A stretch of DNA of 14,134 nucleotides from a bacterium (GTDB lineage: Bacteria; Patescibacteriota; Minisyncoccia; Phycocordibacterales; SBAW01). Of the stretch, positions 6,541 through 13,793 are shown piece by piece. Within the stretch, counting starts at the first letter, position 1. Each line of letters starts with the position of its first letter. The position numbers and the translations under genes are program-made. The stretch spans positions 1 through 14,134 of the forward strand of contig JAKALC010000010.1 of NCBI GenBank assembly GCA_021813335.1. Reading direction: 5' to 3'. The notes beneath the pieces were generated by a model. The model saw only the letters and a program-made list of their open reading frames with translations. It was not told the origin of the DNA and did not search any database.

Positions 6541-7301
6541 AGCCGGCACGCTTTCACGATGGAAAGGAATGGTTCGACATCGGCGCTCGAGTGGCCGACG
6601 AGGAACCCGGACACGTCGCCGCCCGCAATGAGGGCGGGCGCATTCTCGGGTTCGACCGAGCCGCCGTAGAGAACGGCGACGCGCGCGAGCGCCTCGCGGC
6701 CGAGCGCGTCGGCCACGACCTTGCGGATGAGGATCGAAGTTTCGCGCAGTTCCGCGGGCTTCATAGCGTCCGCCGCCGTCTTCCCTATGGCCCACAAGGG
6801 CTCGTACGCTATCAAAAGTTTTCCTGCGGAGGCCTTCGGGAAGCCGGCGAGCGCCGAGGAAAGCTGCTCCGTAAGAAAGCCGACGTAATCGCCCGAGGCG
6901 TCGCGCTCTTTTTCGCCGATGCACAGGACGGCTTTGAGGCCGGCGCGCGCGGCGCGCTGCAGCTTCTCGCGGACGTCGTCATTCGTCTCGCCCTCGGCGC
7001 GCCGCTCGGAATGCCCGACGATGACGGCGGAAGCGCCGAGCGCCTTGAGCATCTCCGCCGAAACTTCTCCCGTGTGGGCGCCATCCTCATACGCGGAGAG
7101 CGTCTGCGCGCCGACCTCGAGCTTCGAACCGCGAAGGGCTTCCGCGACGACGGGGATGAGCGGGAAGGGCGGCATAAGCGCAACGTCGACGCCCGCGAAC
7201 GCCGCCGAATGGCGCCTCAGCGCCCGCGCGAACTCTTTCGCCGCGCGCGGGGCCTTGAGATACATCTTCCAGTTTCCGATGACCAAACGCCGTTTTCTCA
7301 T
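6537..7301 (-). CDS. tpiA: Triosephosphate isomerase
   Basis: This enzyme interconverts dihydroxyacetone phosphate and glyceraldehyde 3-phosphate in the cytoplasm. The 254-residue length is normal. Catalytic residues are present: K12 in GNWKM, H97 in VGHSERR and E167 in IAYEPLWAIG. LYGGSV supplies a phosphate-binding turn. Two places depart from the usual form. Loop 6 reads WAIGKTAADA, two residues shorter than the common WAIGTGKTAT. The last phosphate loop reads FLVGHSS where LVGGAS is usual. Both may be lineage traits. The gene leads the tpiA-pgk pair and lies 58 bases below the end of the pilus operon. It has no Shine-Dalgarno, and a -10-like TACCAT lies 8 bases before the ATG. Confidence 0.95.
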   Translation of the reverse strand: MRKRRLVIGNWKMYLKAPRAAKEFARALRRHSAAFAGVDVALMPPFPLIPVVAEALRGSKLEVGAQTLSAYEDGAHTGEVSAEMLKALGASAVIVGHSERRAEGETNDDVREKLQRAARAGLKAVLCIGEKERDASGDYVGFLTEQLSSALAGFPKASAGKLLIAYEPLWAIGKTAADAMKPAELRETSILIRKVVADALGREALARVAVLYGGSVEPENAPALIAGGDVSGFLVGHSSADVEPFLSIVKACRL

Positions 7302-7309
7302 ACCAACCT

Positions 7310-7315
7310 ATGGTA
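7310..7315 (-). promoter_or_regulatory. Candidate -10 box for tpiA (leaderless)
   Basis: TACCAT on the minus strand lies 8 bases before the tpiA ATG. It is part of a small inverted repeat, TACCA at 7301-7305 and TGGTA at 7311-7315. No convincing -35 is present, because that position falls in the GC hairpin at 7322-7341. Confidence 0.35.
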
Positions 7316-7321
7316 GCACAA

Positions 7322-7341
7322 CCGCCCTTTCCGCAGGGCGG
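7322..7341 (-). terminator. GC-rich hairpin between the pilus operon and tpiA
   Basis: CCGCCCT (7322-7328) pairs with AGGGCGG (7335-7341) around a 6-base loop. In minus-strand transcripts it follows the PilX-like stop by about 20 bases, where a terminator would be expected. Only TTGTG follows the stem, so any intrinsic termination would be weak and read-through into tpiA is possible. Confidence 0.4.
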
Positions 7342-7359
7342 CGATCGGAGCCCCCAGGG

Positions 7360-9171
7360 CTAGGGCGCCTGTTCTTTCCACGAACCGATGGTATAGCCGC
7401 CCGACGGCCCGTTGGTGAAGAGCATATTGGCGATACCGGAATCGTAGGTGAGCGTGGCGCCGCCGGTCGCCGTTATCTGATAAGCGGTCGCCTCCTTGAT
7501 GTTGCTGCCGCCTTCGATCGAGAGCGCCCCGTTCTCGGCCACGAGGATGACCGAGCTGGCCCCGCCGGAGAGCGCGATGGCGTTCCCGTTGCTCTCGCCG
7601 CCGCAGGACGAGGCGTAGGGACACGAACTGGTTGAGAGGATCATAGGATAGCTGCCGCTCTGCCCCGAGCCGGTGAGCGATGCGCCGCCGCCTATCGAGA
7701 CCGTCCCGTTCGCGACAAGAACGCCGCTCGCTGTTCCGTACGACGACGCCAATTTGAGCTTCCCGCCGCCGTCGAAGGAGACGTTGCCCAGGACCCACAG
7801 CGTGCCCGCCTGCGTCAGCGTTCCGCCGCCGCCGACGTAGAGGTTCCCGGTTATCTTCTTCGGGCCGAGAGTCATTCCCGAAGAGCCGACATTCACGTCG
7901 CCCGTTATCGTACCGCCCGCCGCGGCCTGCGTCTCCCAATCTTGGATGTTGCCGTCTGAAATGGGCATCGGCATAGGCGACGGATCGGGACGCGAAGCAT
8001 CGCACGCCTTGTTGTTATAGTTCCCGACCTGGCAATAGAGGGAGCCGGCGACCGTGGCGCCCGTCACCGTGTGCGACCACGCGATGCCTTGGCCGCTCTG
8101 GCCGATGATGATGCCGCTCGGGCTTGTGGCGCCGCCGATTGCGGACGTGAAGCCGCCGAAGTAGAGGCGGAAGTAGGCGTCGAGGCCCGCAGGCGAGGTC
8201 GAGCTCCAGCTCCCGCCGTACTTGCCGAGCTTCGCCTGCCCGCCCGAGAAGGACGAGTTCGCTCCCGCGACGTAATAGTTGTTCGAGTTCGAGCCGCCGT
8301 CGAGCACGTACCAGTACGTTACTCCGGGCTGAAGCGGCACGGTCGACGAGAAGAGCGCGTCGACCCATCCGAAGCTCGAGGTCACGAGCGACGCGCTCAG
8401 GCTCGCGCTCACGATGTCGGTCGATGCCGGCGAGCCGTTCGCATCGCCCGTGATATGGACCGTGAGGTTGCCGGGATTGCCGACCTTCTCGAGGTAGAGG
8501 GAGAGTTTACCCGGCGTTCCCGATTGGCCTACCTGGAAGCTCTGCGCGATATCCTGCGCGCCGCTCGTCTTCCCGAACACGATGGTCGACGGCGGCGGCG
8601 TCGGCGAGTCGTTCGATTGAGTCACGGCCGAGGCGCTGCTGTCGGCCGCAATGGCGGAACCGGTGATGTGTTCTCCGGTCGTCGCGCTGATGTCGCCGTT
8701 CGAGTAGACGCTGCCGTTTATCGTCGAACCGCCGCTTAAAACGAAGCCGCCGTCGCCCGCCTGGACGCCGTAGTTGAAAGCGACGCCGGTCCCCTGGCGA
8801 AGAACTATGGCCGCGGCGCGCTCAAGGCCCGCATTCGCGCCGGTCGAGGTGATCGAAACGCCGCCCAAAATGTTTCCGACGAGCGCGGTCGCCGCGGCTC
8901 CGCCGACCGAAAGAGTTTCCGAGCTTTGCGTCTGCTTTCCGTTCATAAGCCGGTACGCGAGATCCTCCGCGAGCGACTCGGCGGCGAAATAGCTCTGGCG
9001 CGACAGCTTATAGTTGTCGGTCGCCTGAATGGAACGCGAGATGGGAGCGACGAGGCCGATGACGACCGAGAGCGACGCGGCGACGAAGAGAACGGCGGTT
9101 ATGAGCATCACCTGGCCGCGCGCCGAGGCGGGCTGGGATATTTTTTTCCGAATACGATGAGTGGGGTTCAT
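7360..9171 (-). CDS. PilX-like type IV pilus protein with inserted jelly-roll and beta-helix (probable surface subunit)
   Basis: The 603-residue protein is the last gene of the pilus operon. After a basic N-terminus (RIRKK) comes one hydrophobic helix (about 20-46, GQVMLITAVLFVAASLSVV) and a coiled stretch with YFAAESLAED, as in PilX-type minor pilin N-termini. It has no cleavable G/FTLIE signal. Residues about 130-195 are Gly/Ser/Thr-rich short repeats (GGSTINGSVYSNGDI). About 197-340 look like a jelly-roll domain (AQSFQVGQSG, GNPGNLTVHITGD, GVTYWYVLDGG, AYFRLYFGG), similar to what I recall as choice-of-anchor R domains. From about 345 to the end the repeats resume (GDVNVGSSGMTLGPKKITG, WVLGNVSF) and suggest a right-handed beta-helix. 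Four cysteines (about 377-390 and 517-524) could form disulfides outside the cell. The ATG at 9171 has GGAG 12 bases upstream; the ATG at 9183 abuts the same site and is less likely. An adhesive or tip role is inference. Confidence 0.88.
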   Translation of the reverse strand: MNPTHRIRKKISQPASARGQVMLITAVLFVAASLSVVIGLVAPISRSIQATDNYKLSRQSYFAAESLAEDLAYRLMNGKQTQSSETLSVGGAAATALVGNILGGVSITSTGANAGLERAAAIVLRQGTGVAFNYGVQAGDGGFVLSGGSTINGSVYSNGDISATTGEHITGSAIAADSSASAVTQSNDSPTPPPSTIVFGKTSGAQDIAQSFQVGQSGTPGKLSLYLEKVGNPGNLTVHITGDANGSPASTDIVSASLSASLVTSSFGWVDALFSSTVPLQPGVTYWYVLDGGSNSNNYYVAGANSSFSGGQAKLGKYGGSWSSTSPAGLDAYFRLYFGGFTSAIGGATSPSGIIIGQSGQGIAWSHTVTGATVAGSLYCQVGNYNNKACDASRPDPSPMPMPISDGNIQDWETQAAAGGTITGDVNVGSSGMTLGPKKITGNLYVGGGGTLTQAGTLWVLGNVSFDGGGKLKLASSYGTASGVLVANGTVSIGGGASLTGSGQSGSYPMILSTSSCPYASSCGGESNGNAIALSGGASSVILVAENGALSIEGGSNIKEATAYQITATGGATLTYDSGIANMLFTNGPSGGYTIGSWKEQAP

Positions 9172-9190
9172 ATTTTTATTCATCTCCGGC

Positions 9191-9733
9191 TCAGTACGAT
9201 CCGCGCAGGACGATCGTGTCGTAGAACGTCGTGCTCGCGACCGAAGGCGAGGCGCCGGTCTGAAGCGCGAGCGAAATGCGGACCGCTTGCGAGTTCGCCG
9301 TTTGGATGCTCGTGAACACGAGGCTCTGCACCGAAACCGCGGAATCGGTGAGCGGCGACGGCGTACCGCCGTTCTCGGCGACATCCAAGGCACCTCCTTG
9401 AACGGAGAACTCGACGGTCGCCGGATTGCCCGACGGATCGGTCGTGTTGAGCTTGAGGTCGCCGGGGCTCGCGCCAAGAAGGCTGCCGGCGCCGTTTATG
9501 CTGCTCGCACTTCGGATAGCGCGGCTCATACGCTCCATCGCGGTCTCGCCCGACGTGAGGAGCTTGTTCTGGTTTTCGACGCTGCCGTAGGTGCCGAATA
9601 CGAGCCCTACGACATTGAGGACGGCGACGAGGAGCAGGCCGAGCAGGCCGATGTAGACCATCATCTCGATAAGCGTGAAACCGGCGCCTGCGGCACGCGG
9701 GCCGCGCTTAATTTTTGAAAATATTATCGACAT
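9191..9733 (-). CDS. Prepilin-like minor pilin, PilW/PulJ type
   Basis: This 180-residue minor pilin would be cleaved by a prepilin peptidase and inserted in the inner membrane before pilus assembly. The class III signal is RAAGAG/FTLIE, with cleavage after G18 and glutamate at mature position 5 (E23). It is followed by the helix MMVYIGLLGLLLVAVLNVVGLV. The helix continues into a polar spine with ETAMERMSRAIRSA, typical of PulJ/PilW-like proteins, and then a beta-rich C-terminal domain. The start overlaps the end of the preceding prepilin gene by 26 bases and lacks a Shine-Dalgarno, so translation is probably coupled. The upstream frame extension is proline/arginine-rich and not pilin-like. 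Confidence 0.88.
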   Translation of the reverse strand: MSIIFSKIKRGPRAAGAGFTLIEMMVYIGLLGLLLVAVLNVVGLVFGTYGSVENQNKLLTSGETAMERMSRAIRSASSINGAGSLLGASPGDLKLNTTDPSGNPATVEFSVQGGALDVAENGGTPSPLTDSAVSVQSLVFTSIQTANSQAVRISLALQTGASPSVASTTFYDTIVLRGSY

Positions 9734-10199
9734 AGGTCGCAAGAGTAATGGTGGAGGTGGCGGCGCGGGCGGGGAACGCCACGGAGACGGTCGCGAGAAG
9801 CGTGTTCGGATCAAGCGTTCCGCCGCTTCCCGTGATATCGCCGTTCACGTCGCGGTTCACCGGAGAGAAGACGATGGTGCGGTTGAACTCTCCGCCGATC
9901 TCGGGCTGGGGCGTCGTGGTCGCGGTCCACGTCCCGTTCGCGAAGTAGAGATAGTATGGCACCCCGGCCGTGAAACTGCCGACCGTGGCCGACCACGACG
10001 CGTCGCGCATAAGCTTGACCGATTCGATCCCCTCTTCGGCGAGGAACATCGCCTGAGCCGAGCCCGCGAGCGACGCGGATGAGCGCACGTAGGCCGCATA
10101 GGCGGACGTGATGCCGAGAAGCCCGATCGCGACGACCGCGGCGGCGACGACGGCCTCGATGAGGCTGAAGCCGCGGGTATGAGGATGGTGCGCACACAT
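9708..10199 (-). CDS. Prepilin-like minor pilin, PilV/PulI type
   Basis: The 163-residue protein has a short leader MCAHHPHTRG followed by FSLIE, so cleavage is expected after G10 with E at mature position 5. The helix EAVVAAAVVAIGLLGITSAYAAYV follows, and then AMFLAEEGIESVKLMRD. That last segment is the A-x-x-A-E-E-G-I-E-x motif common to PilV-type minor pilins and Parcubacteria pilin loci. The rest is a beta-rich domain. AGAGGAG just before the ATG, overlapping the previous stop, is a good but very close ribosome binding site; a TTG at 10220 in the same frame is an unlikely alternative. The 3' end overlaps the PilW-like gene. Confidence 0.87.
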   Translation of the reverse strand: MCAHHPHTRGFSLIEAVVAAAVVAIGLLGITSAYAAYVRSSASLAGSAQAMFLAEEGIESVKLMRDASWSATVGSFTAGVPYYLYFANGTWTATTTPQPEIGGEFNRTIVFSPVNRDVNGDITGSGGTLDPNTLLATVSVAFPARAATSTITLATYVDNIFKN

Positions 10200-10206
10200 A
10201 CTCCTC

Positions 10207-10695
10207 TTATTGTACCTCAACGTGTCCGGAGGACGAGACGACGATCGTCTTTTGCGGAGAACCGCTTACTCCCGTGGAGAGGACGAAGCTGCCCCACTCC
10301 CCCGTGTCGCCCGTCAGCTGGTCGAAGATGATGTCGGAGCCGCCGCCCGCGAGGCTTATCGACGAGGCCTGGAGCCCGCCGGGGAACTGCAAGGTTTCGT
10401 TGCCCGGCGCGCCCGCCTGGTACGACGCTCCGGCGAAGAGAACGGCGCTGCCGCTCGACAGGTGTATGCCGTACGGCGTCCCGCCGAGACCGGAGAGCGT
10501 TTGCGTGCGCGCCTTGTCGATGAACGACGCGATGTTGCGGCTGCCGAGATCGAGCGACTGCGCCGCTTCGAAGTCGTTGAACCCGGCGAGGACGATGGCG
10601 CTGAGGAGGAGCGCGATAGCCGCGACGACAAGTATCTCGATCAGCGTGAAGCCGTAGCGGAGCGAACGGCGTCGTACTACGACAGGATGAGGCAT
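10207..10695 (-). CDS. Prepilin-like pseudopilin, FimT/GspH type
   Basis: The 162-residue protein has the leader MPHPVVVRRRSLRYG and FTLIE, with cleavage after G15 and E at mature position 5. The helix EILVVAAIALLLSAIVLAGF follows. After NIASFIDKARTQTLSG comes a beta-rich region (PYGIHLSSGSAVLFAG, DIIFDQLTGDTG, KTIVVSSSGHVEV) that matches the FimT/GspH pseudopilin fold. The C-terminal 'I-x-V-S-x-x-G-x-V' strand is characteristic. It starts 2 bases after the pilC stop with no Shine-Dalgarno, so it depends on coupling to pilC. It may be a minor initiation subunit rather than the major pilin; sequence alone does not decide. Confidence 0.88.
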   Translation of the reverse strand: MPHPVVVRRRSLRYGFTLIEILVVAAIALLLSAIVLAGFNDFEAAQSLDLGSRNIASFIDKARTQTLSGLGGTPYGIHLSSGSAVLFAGASYQAGAPGNETLQFPGGLQASSISLAGGGSDIIFDQLTGDTGEWGSFVLSTGVSGSPQKTIVVSSSGHVEVQ

Positions 10696-10697
10696 AG

Positions 10698-11930
10698 CTA
10701 GATGGAGCTCGAGAGGGAGTAGATCGGCATAATCATCGCGATGGCGAAAAAGCCGACGGCCGCGCCGATGACGACCATAAGCACGGGTTCGATGATGGTC
10801 GAGAGATCCTTCGTCTGCTGCTCGACCTCTTCTTCATACATATCCGCGACGTGCGCGAGCATACCGGGTACGTCGCCGGTCTCCTCGCCGACGGCCATCA
10901 TTTCGGAGAACATCACGGGGAAGATATGTTCCGCGCGGACGAAGGCGTCGGAGAGCGGCTTTCCTTTCTCGACGAGTTCGCGCGCTTCGAGGATGATCGG
11001 GCGGAAGCGGGTGTTCTGCACGACGTCTGACGTTATGGCGAGCGCGTTGAGCGCCGACACGCCCGCGGCGAGGAGCGAGGAGAGCGTGCGCGCGGTGCGC
11101 GCGGCATTGACCTTCTGCACGATGCCTCCCACGACGGGGACGGCGAGGACCGCGCGGTCCATAAGCTCGCCGCCGACGCGCGTCCGTATGAACGCGATGA
11201 ACGCCGAGACGACAATGACAACGGCGACCGTCGTGACCGCGGCGTTCGCGATGATGAGATCGCTCAGTCCGATGATGATGCGCGTCGGCAGCGGCAGATC
11301 GGTGTTGAGCGAGGCGAAGGTCGACGAGAGGGTCGGCACTACGTAGATGAGCATAAGCACTCCGATCCCGATCATAACGGTGAGGATGATGGCGGGGTAG
11401 ATCATCGCGCCCTTCACTTTCTTCGCAAGCGAGAACGAGTGCTCCATTTGGGCCGCGACGATGGTGAGCGACTGCGCGAGCGTCCCGGACTCTTCGCCCG
11501 AGCGCGACATCGCGATGAAGATGGGCGAGAACACCTTCGGATGCCGGCTCAGGGCCTCGCTCAGGGTGTGGCCCTGGCGGATATCGTCGCTCACGGCCTC
11601 AAGCGTCGAGTGCATCGCGGCGTTCTTCGTCTGCTTGAGGAGCACGGTAAGCGCGCGGAAAATAGAGAGCCCGCCCGTGATCATCGAGGAAAGGTTGCGC
11701 GCGAAGAGTATCTTTTCCGCGTTCGGGACGTCCGAAAAGAACGGGATGGAAAGCGAGGAGAGCTTCCATCCCCTCGGAGCGGCCCCGCTGCGGCGCGCGA
11801 GGTCGACCGACAGCGCGGTCGAACCCTCGGTCCGCAGCGCCTCGACGAGCGCGTGCTTGCTTTCCGCTTCGCGCGTGCCCGAGAATTTTTCTCCGTTCTG
11901 CCGTACGGCGGTGAATTCGAAACGCTCCAT
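10698..11930 (-). CDS. pilC: Type IV pilus inner-membrane platform protein PilC (GspF family)
   Basis: PilC is the polytopic membrane platform on which the assembly ATPase acts. The 410-residue length is typical. An N-terminal cytoplasmic domain (FTAVRQNGEKFSGTREAES) precedes two T2SSF repeats at about residues 70-200 and 270-400. The first shows ARNLSSMITGGLSIFRAL and SRSGEESGTL, and the second ARTLSSLLAAGVSALNAL and MMAVGEETGDV. Membrane segments are visible at IYPAIILTVMIGIGVLMLIYV, AAVTTVAVVIVVSAFIAFI and IIEPVLMVVIGAAVGFFAIA. It starts 25 bases after the pilB stop and is 2 bases from the next gene, all in one operon. Confidence 0.95.
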   Translation of the reverse strand: MERFEFTAVRQNGEKFSGTREAESKHALVEALRTEGSTALSVDLARRSGAAPRGWKLSSLSIPFFSDVPNAEKILFARNLSSMITGGLSIFRALTVLLKQTKNAAMHSTLEAVSDDIRQGHTLSEALSRHPKVFSPIFIAMSRSGEESGTLAQSLTIVAAQMEHSFSLAKKVKGAMIYPAIILTVMIGIGVLMLIYVVPTLSSTFASLNTDLPLPTRIIIGLSDLIIANAAVTTVAVVIVVSAFIAFIRTRVGGELMDRAVLAVPVVGGIVQKVNAARTARTLSSLLAAGVSALNALAITSDVVQNTRFRPIILEARELVEKGKPLSDAFVRAEHIFPVMFSEMMAVGEETGDVPGMLAHVADMYEEEVEQQTKDLSTIIEPVLMVVIGAAVGFFAIAMIMPIYSLSSSI

Positions 11931-11955
11931 AGAGTGCGGCGATTATCGCTTCTTC

Positions 11956-13701
11956 TTATTCATTGATGACGCGGAGCACCTCTTCCATCGAGGTGATGCC
12001 TTGCGCGGCCTTGAAGATGCCATCCTCGACCATCGTCAGCATTCCTTCCTTGCGCGCCTGCGCCTCTATCTCGTCGGAAGGCACGCGGCGGGAAATGAGT
12101 TCTTTGATCGCGGGCGACACGTGCAGTATCTCGAAGAGCCCGATGCGGCCGTGGTAGCCGTCTTCGCACTCGGCCGACTTCTTCGGGCGATAGAACGAGA
12201 CGTCCTTCCACGTCGCGCGCGCGTCGAGGATGTGTTCTTCCTTGAGCGCCGCGAGAACGCGGTCGAGATCGGCGAGCTTCGAGAGCTCGTCGAGCTGGGC
12301 TTGCGTCGGCTTGTAAGCATCCTTCGCGTGACAAAGCTGGCGCACGAGGCGCTGCCCCACGATGACGCGCAGGGTCGATATGAGGAGGAAGGGCTCCGCA
12401 TCCATATCGATGAGGCGCGCGACGGCGCCGGCCGCCGAGTTGGTATGCAGGGTCGAGAGCACGAGGTGGCCGGTCAGAGCCGCATTGACCGCGAGGTTCG
12501 CCGTCTCTTTGTCGCGTATCTCCCCCACCATAATGATGTCGGGGTCTTGCCGCATCAGCGTGCGCAGGCCGTTGGCGAACGAGAAGCCGATGTCGGGACG
12601 GACCTGCGTCTGGTTTATGCGCGGCATCTGGTATTCGATAGGGTCCTCGATGGTCGAAATATTGACGTCCGGCGTGTTCAAAATATCGAGCAAGGTGTAG
12701 AGGAGCGTGGTCTTGCCGCTTCCCGTGGGGCCGGTCGAGAGGATCATACCGACCGTCTGCTTCATCGCGTCGTGCATCTGCTCGAGGCCGATGCCGTGGA
12801 AGCCGAGCCATTCGAGCGAGAGGCCCTTGCGCCCTTCGGGGAGGAGGCGCAGCACGATCTTCTCGCCGAACGCGGTCGGCAGGACCGAAACGCGCAGCGA
12901 CACGCGCTCGTTCTCGTTGTCTACTTTGAAGCGCCCGTCTTGCGGAAGGCGCTTCTCGTCGAGGCGGAGGTTCGAGAGCACTTTGACGCGCGCGGTGATG
13001 CCGTCCGCGGCCGCCTTCGGCAAAGTCATCGCGTCGCGCAGGATGCCGTCGATGCGATAGCGCACGAGAAGCTCTTTTTCCTGCGGTTCGATATGGATAT
13101 CGGAGGCTCCTTGGGTTATGGCGTGGCGCAGGAGCGCATCGACGATGCGCACGATGGGCAAGTGTTCCGCGGCGCGCTTCAGGTCTTCCTCCGACGGCTC
13201 TTCGCCGGCTTTCCCGAGGACGCCCAGGGCTTGCGCCTCGTGGGCGATGATGTCGCCGAACTCCGCCTTGAGCGACTTCTGGTACTGAAGGAGCGCCGAG
13301 CGCATCGACTCGGTTCCCGTGAGCCGCGGCAATATCTTGAGATTTGTCTTCTTGCGGATGAAGTCGATGGCGGCGAGATCGTCGGTATCGAGCATCGCGA
13401 CCTGGAGGGAATCCTCGTCGCGCCGGTAGGCGACGATGTTATGCGTCCGCGCCACGGGCTCCGGTATGACGCCGAGGATCTCGGGGTCGATGCGCTCCCG
13501 CTCGAGATTGACGAAGGGGATGCCGAGAACGGACGCCTCGACGCGGCGGAGGTCGTCTTCGGAAATGAGGCCGGCGGAGACGAGCGTGTCGCCGAGACCC
13601 TCCCCTTCGCGCGCGCGCGACGCCGCATCGTCTATCTGCGCCCGCGATACGAGTCCCGAGTCGAGCAAAAACTCTTTGAGCTGCCCCTCATCAACGTGCA
13701 T
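11956..13701 (-). CDS. pilB: Type IV pilus assembly ATPase PilB (GspE family)
   Basis: This cytoplasmic hexameric ATPase drives pilus extension. The 581 residues contain an N-terminal MshEN/GspE-N-like region (GQLKEFLLDSGLVSRAQ, then LGIPFVNLERERIDPEIL). The ATPase core shows RYRIDGILRD, Walker A GPTGSGKTT (323-331), the Asp-box region STIEDPIEYQMP, Walker B with DIIMVGEIRDKETA (about 386-399) and the His box TGHLVLSTLHTN. The usual zinc-binding tetracysteine is reduced: only one cysteine in RQLCHAKDAY (about 456) and one in ECEDGYHGRIG (about 512) remain where CxxC pairs are normal. It heads the six-gene operon. There is no Shine-Dalgarno, and a TATACT box is 8 bases upstream. PilB rather than PilT is indicated by the long N-terminal domain and adjacent pilC. 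Confidence 0.95.
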   Translation of the reverse strand: MHVDEGQLKEFLLDSGLVSRAQIDDAASRAREGEGLGDTLVSAGLISEDDLRRVEASVLGIPFVNLERERIDPEILGVIPEPVARTHNIVAYRRDEDSLQVAMLDTDDLAAIDFIRKKTNLKILPRLTGTESMRSALLQYQKSLKAEFGDIIAHEAQALGVLGKAGEEPSEEDLKRAAEHLPIVRIVDALLRHAITQGASDIHIEPQEKELLVRYRIDGILRDAMTLPKAAADGITARVKVLSNLRLDEKRLPQDGRFKVDNENERVSLRVSVLPTAFGEKIVLRLLPEGRKGLSLEWLGFHGIGLEQMHDAMKQTVGMILSTGPTGSGKTTLLYTLLDILNTPDVNISTIEDPIEYQMPRINQTQVRPDIGFSFANGLRTLMRQDPDIIMVGEIRDKETANLAVNAALTGHLVLSTLHTNSAAGAVARLIDMDAEPFLLISTLRVIVGQRLVRQLCHAKDAYKPTQAQLDELSKLADLDRVLAALKEEHILDARATWKDVSFYRPKKSAECEDGYHGRIGLFEILHVSPAIKELISRRVPSDEIEAQARKEGMLTMVEDGIFKAAQGITSMEEVLRVINE

Positions 13702-13709
13702 TACTTAGT

Positions 13710-13737
13710 AGTATACCGCGCCAAAACATCGTGGCGC
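13710..13737 (-). promoter_or_regulatory. Candidate pilus-operon promoter with overlapping inverted repeat
   Basis: TATACT on the minus strand (13715-13710) is 8 bases before the pilB ATG, consistent with a leaderless start. The expected -35 position holds no TTGACA-like box. Instead it overlaps a 6-bp inverted repeat, GCGCCA (13718-13723) and TGGCGC (13732-13737), with an 8-base gap. This could be an operator for control of the pilus operon, or chance in GC-rich DNA. Confidence 0.4.
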
Positions 13738-13787
13738 CCCGCGCTGCCCACAGGGCGGCGGCACTCGGGAGGAAGAGGCGGCTAAAT

Positions 13788-13793
13788 TTGACA
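13788..13793 (+). promoter_or_regulatory. Candidate -35 box upstream of the right-edge membrane gene
   Basis: A perfect TTGACA stands 81 bases before the ATG at 13875. The partner -10 is unclear: TATAAG (13802-13807) matches well but is only 8 bases away, and the hexamer at the standard 17-base distance (13811-13816) is poor. The 173-base pilB-to-13875 gap also holds the pilB promoter and shows no gene or strong terminator. Confidence 0.35.

Noticed and set aside
6541..6924. Upstream extension of the pgk frame inside tpiA, giving a 506-residue protein
   Set aside because: The extension is Arg-rich with no homology pattern and overlaps tpiA entirely. The ATG at 6540 matches the kinase N-terminus and the ATGA coupling.
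9184..9477. Upstream extension of the PilX-like frame inside the PilW-like gene
   Set aside because: The added residues are Arg/Ser-rich shadow sequence. The basic patch and hydrophobic helix expected at the N-terminus follow the ATGs at 9183 and 9171.
13746..13760. Small GCCC-ACA-GGGC hairpin upstream of pilB
   Set aside because: A 4-bp GC stem is expected by chance at this base composition, and it has no T-run.
11461..13785. Very long open frame (774 codons) on the plus strand opposite pilB and pilC
   Set aside because: It is antisense to two genes with intact family motifs. Its translation is rich in Arg, Glu and Val with no domain pattern, as expected for a mirror frame of GC-rich coding DNA.
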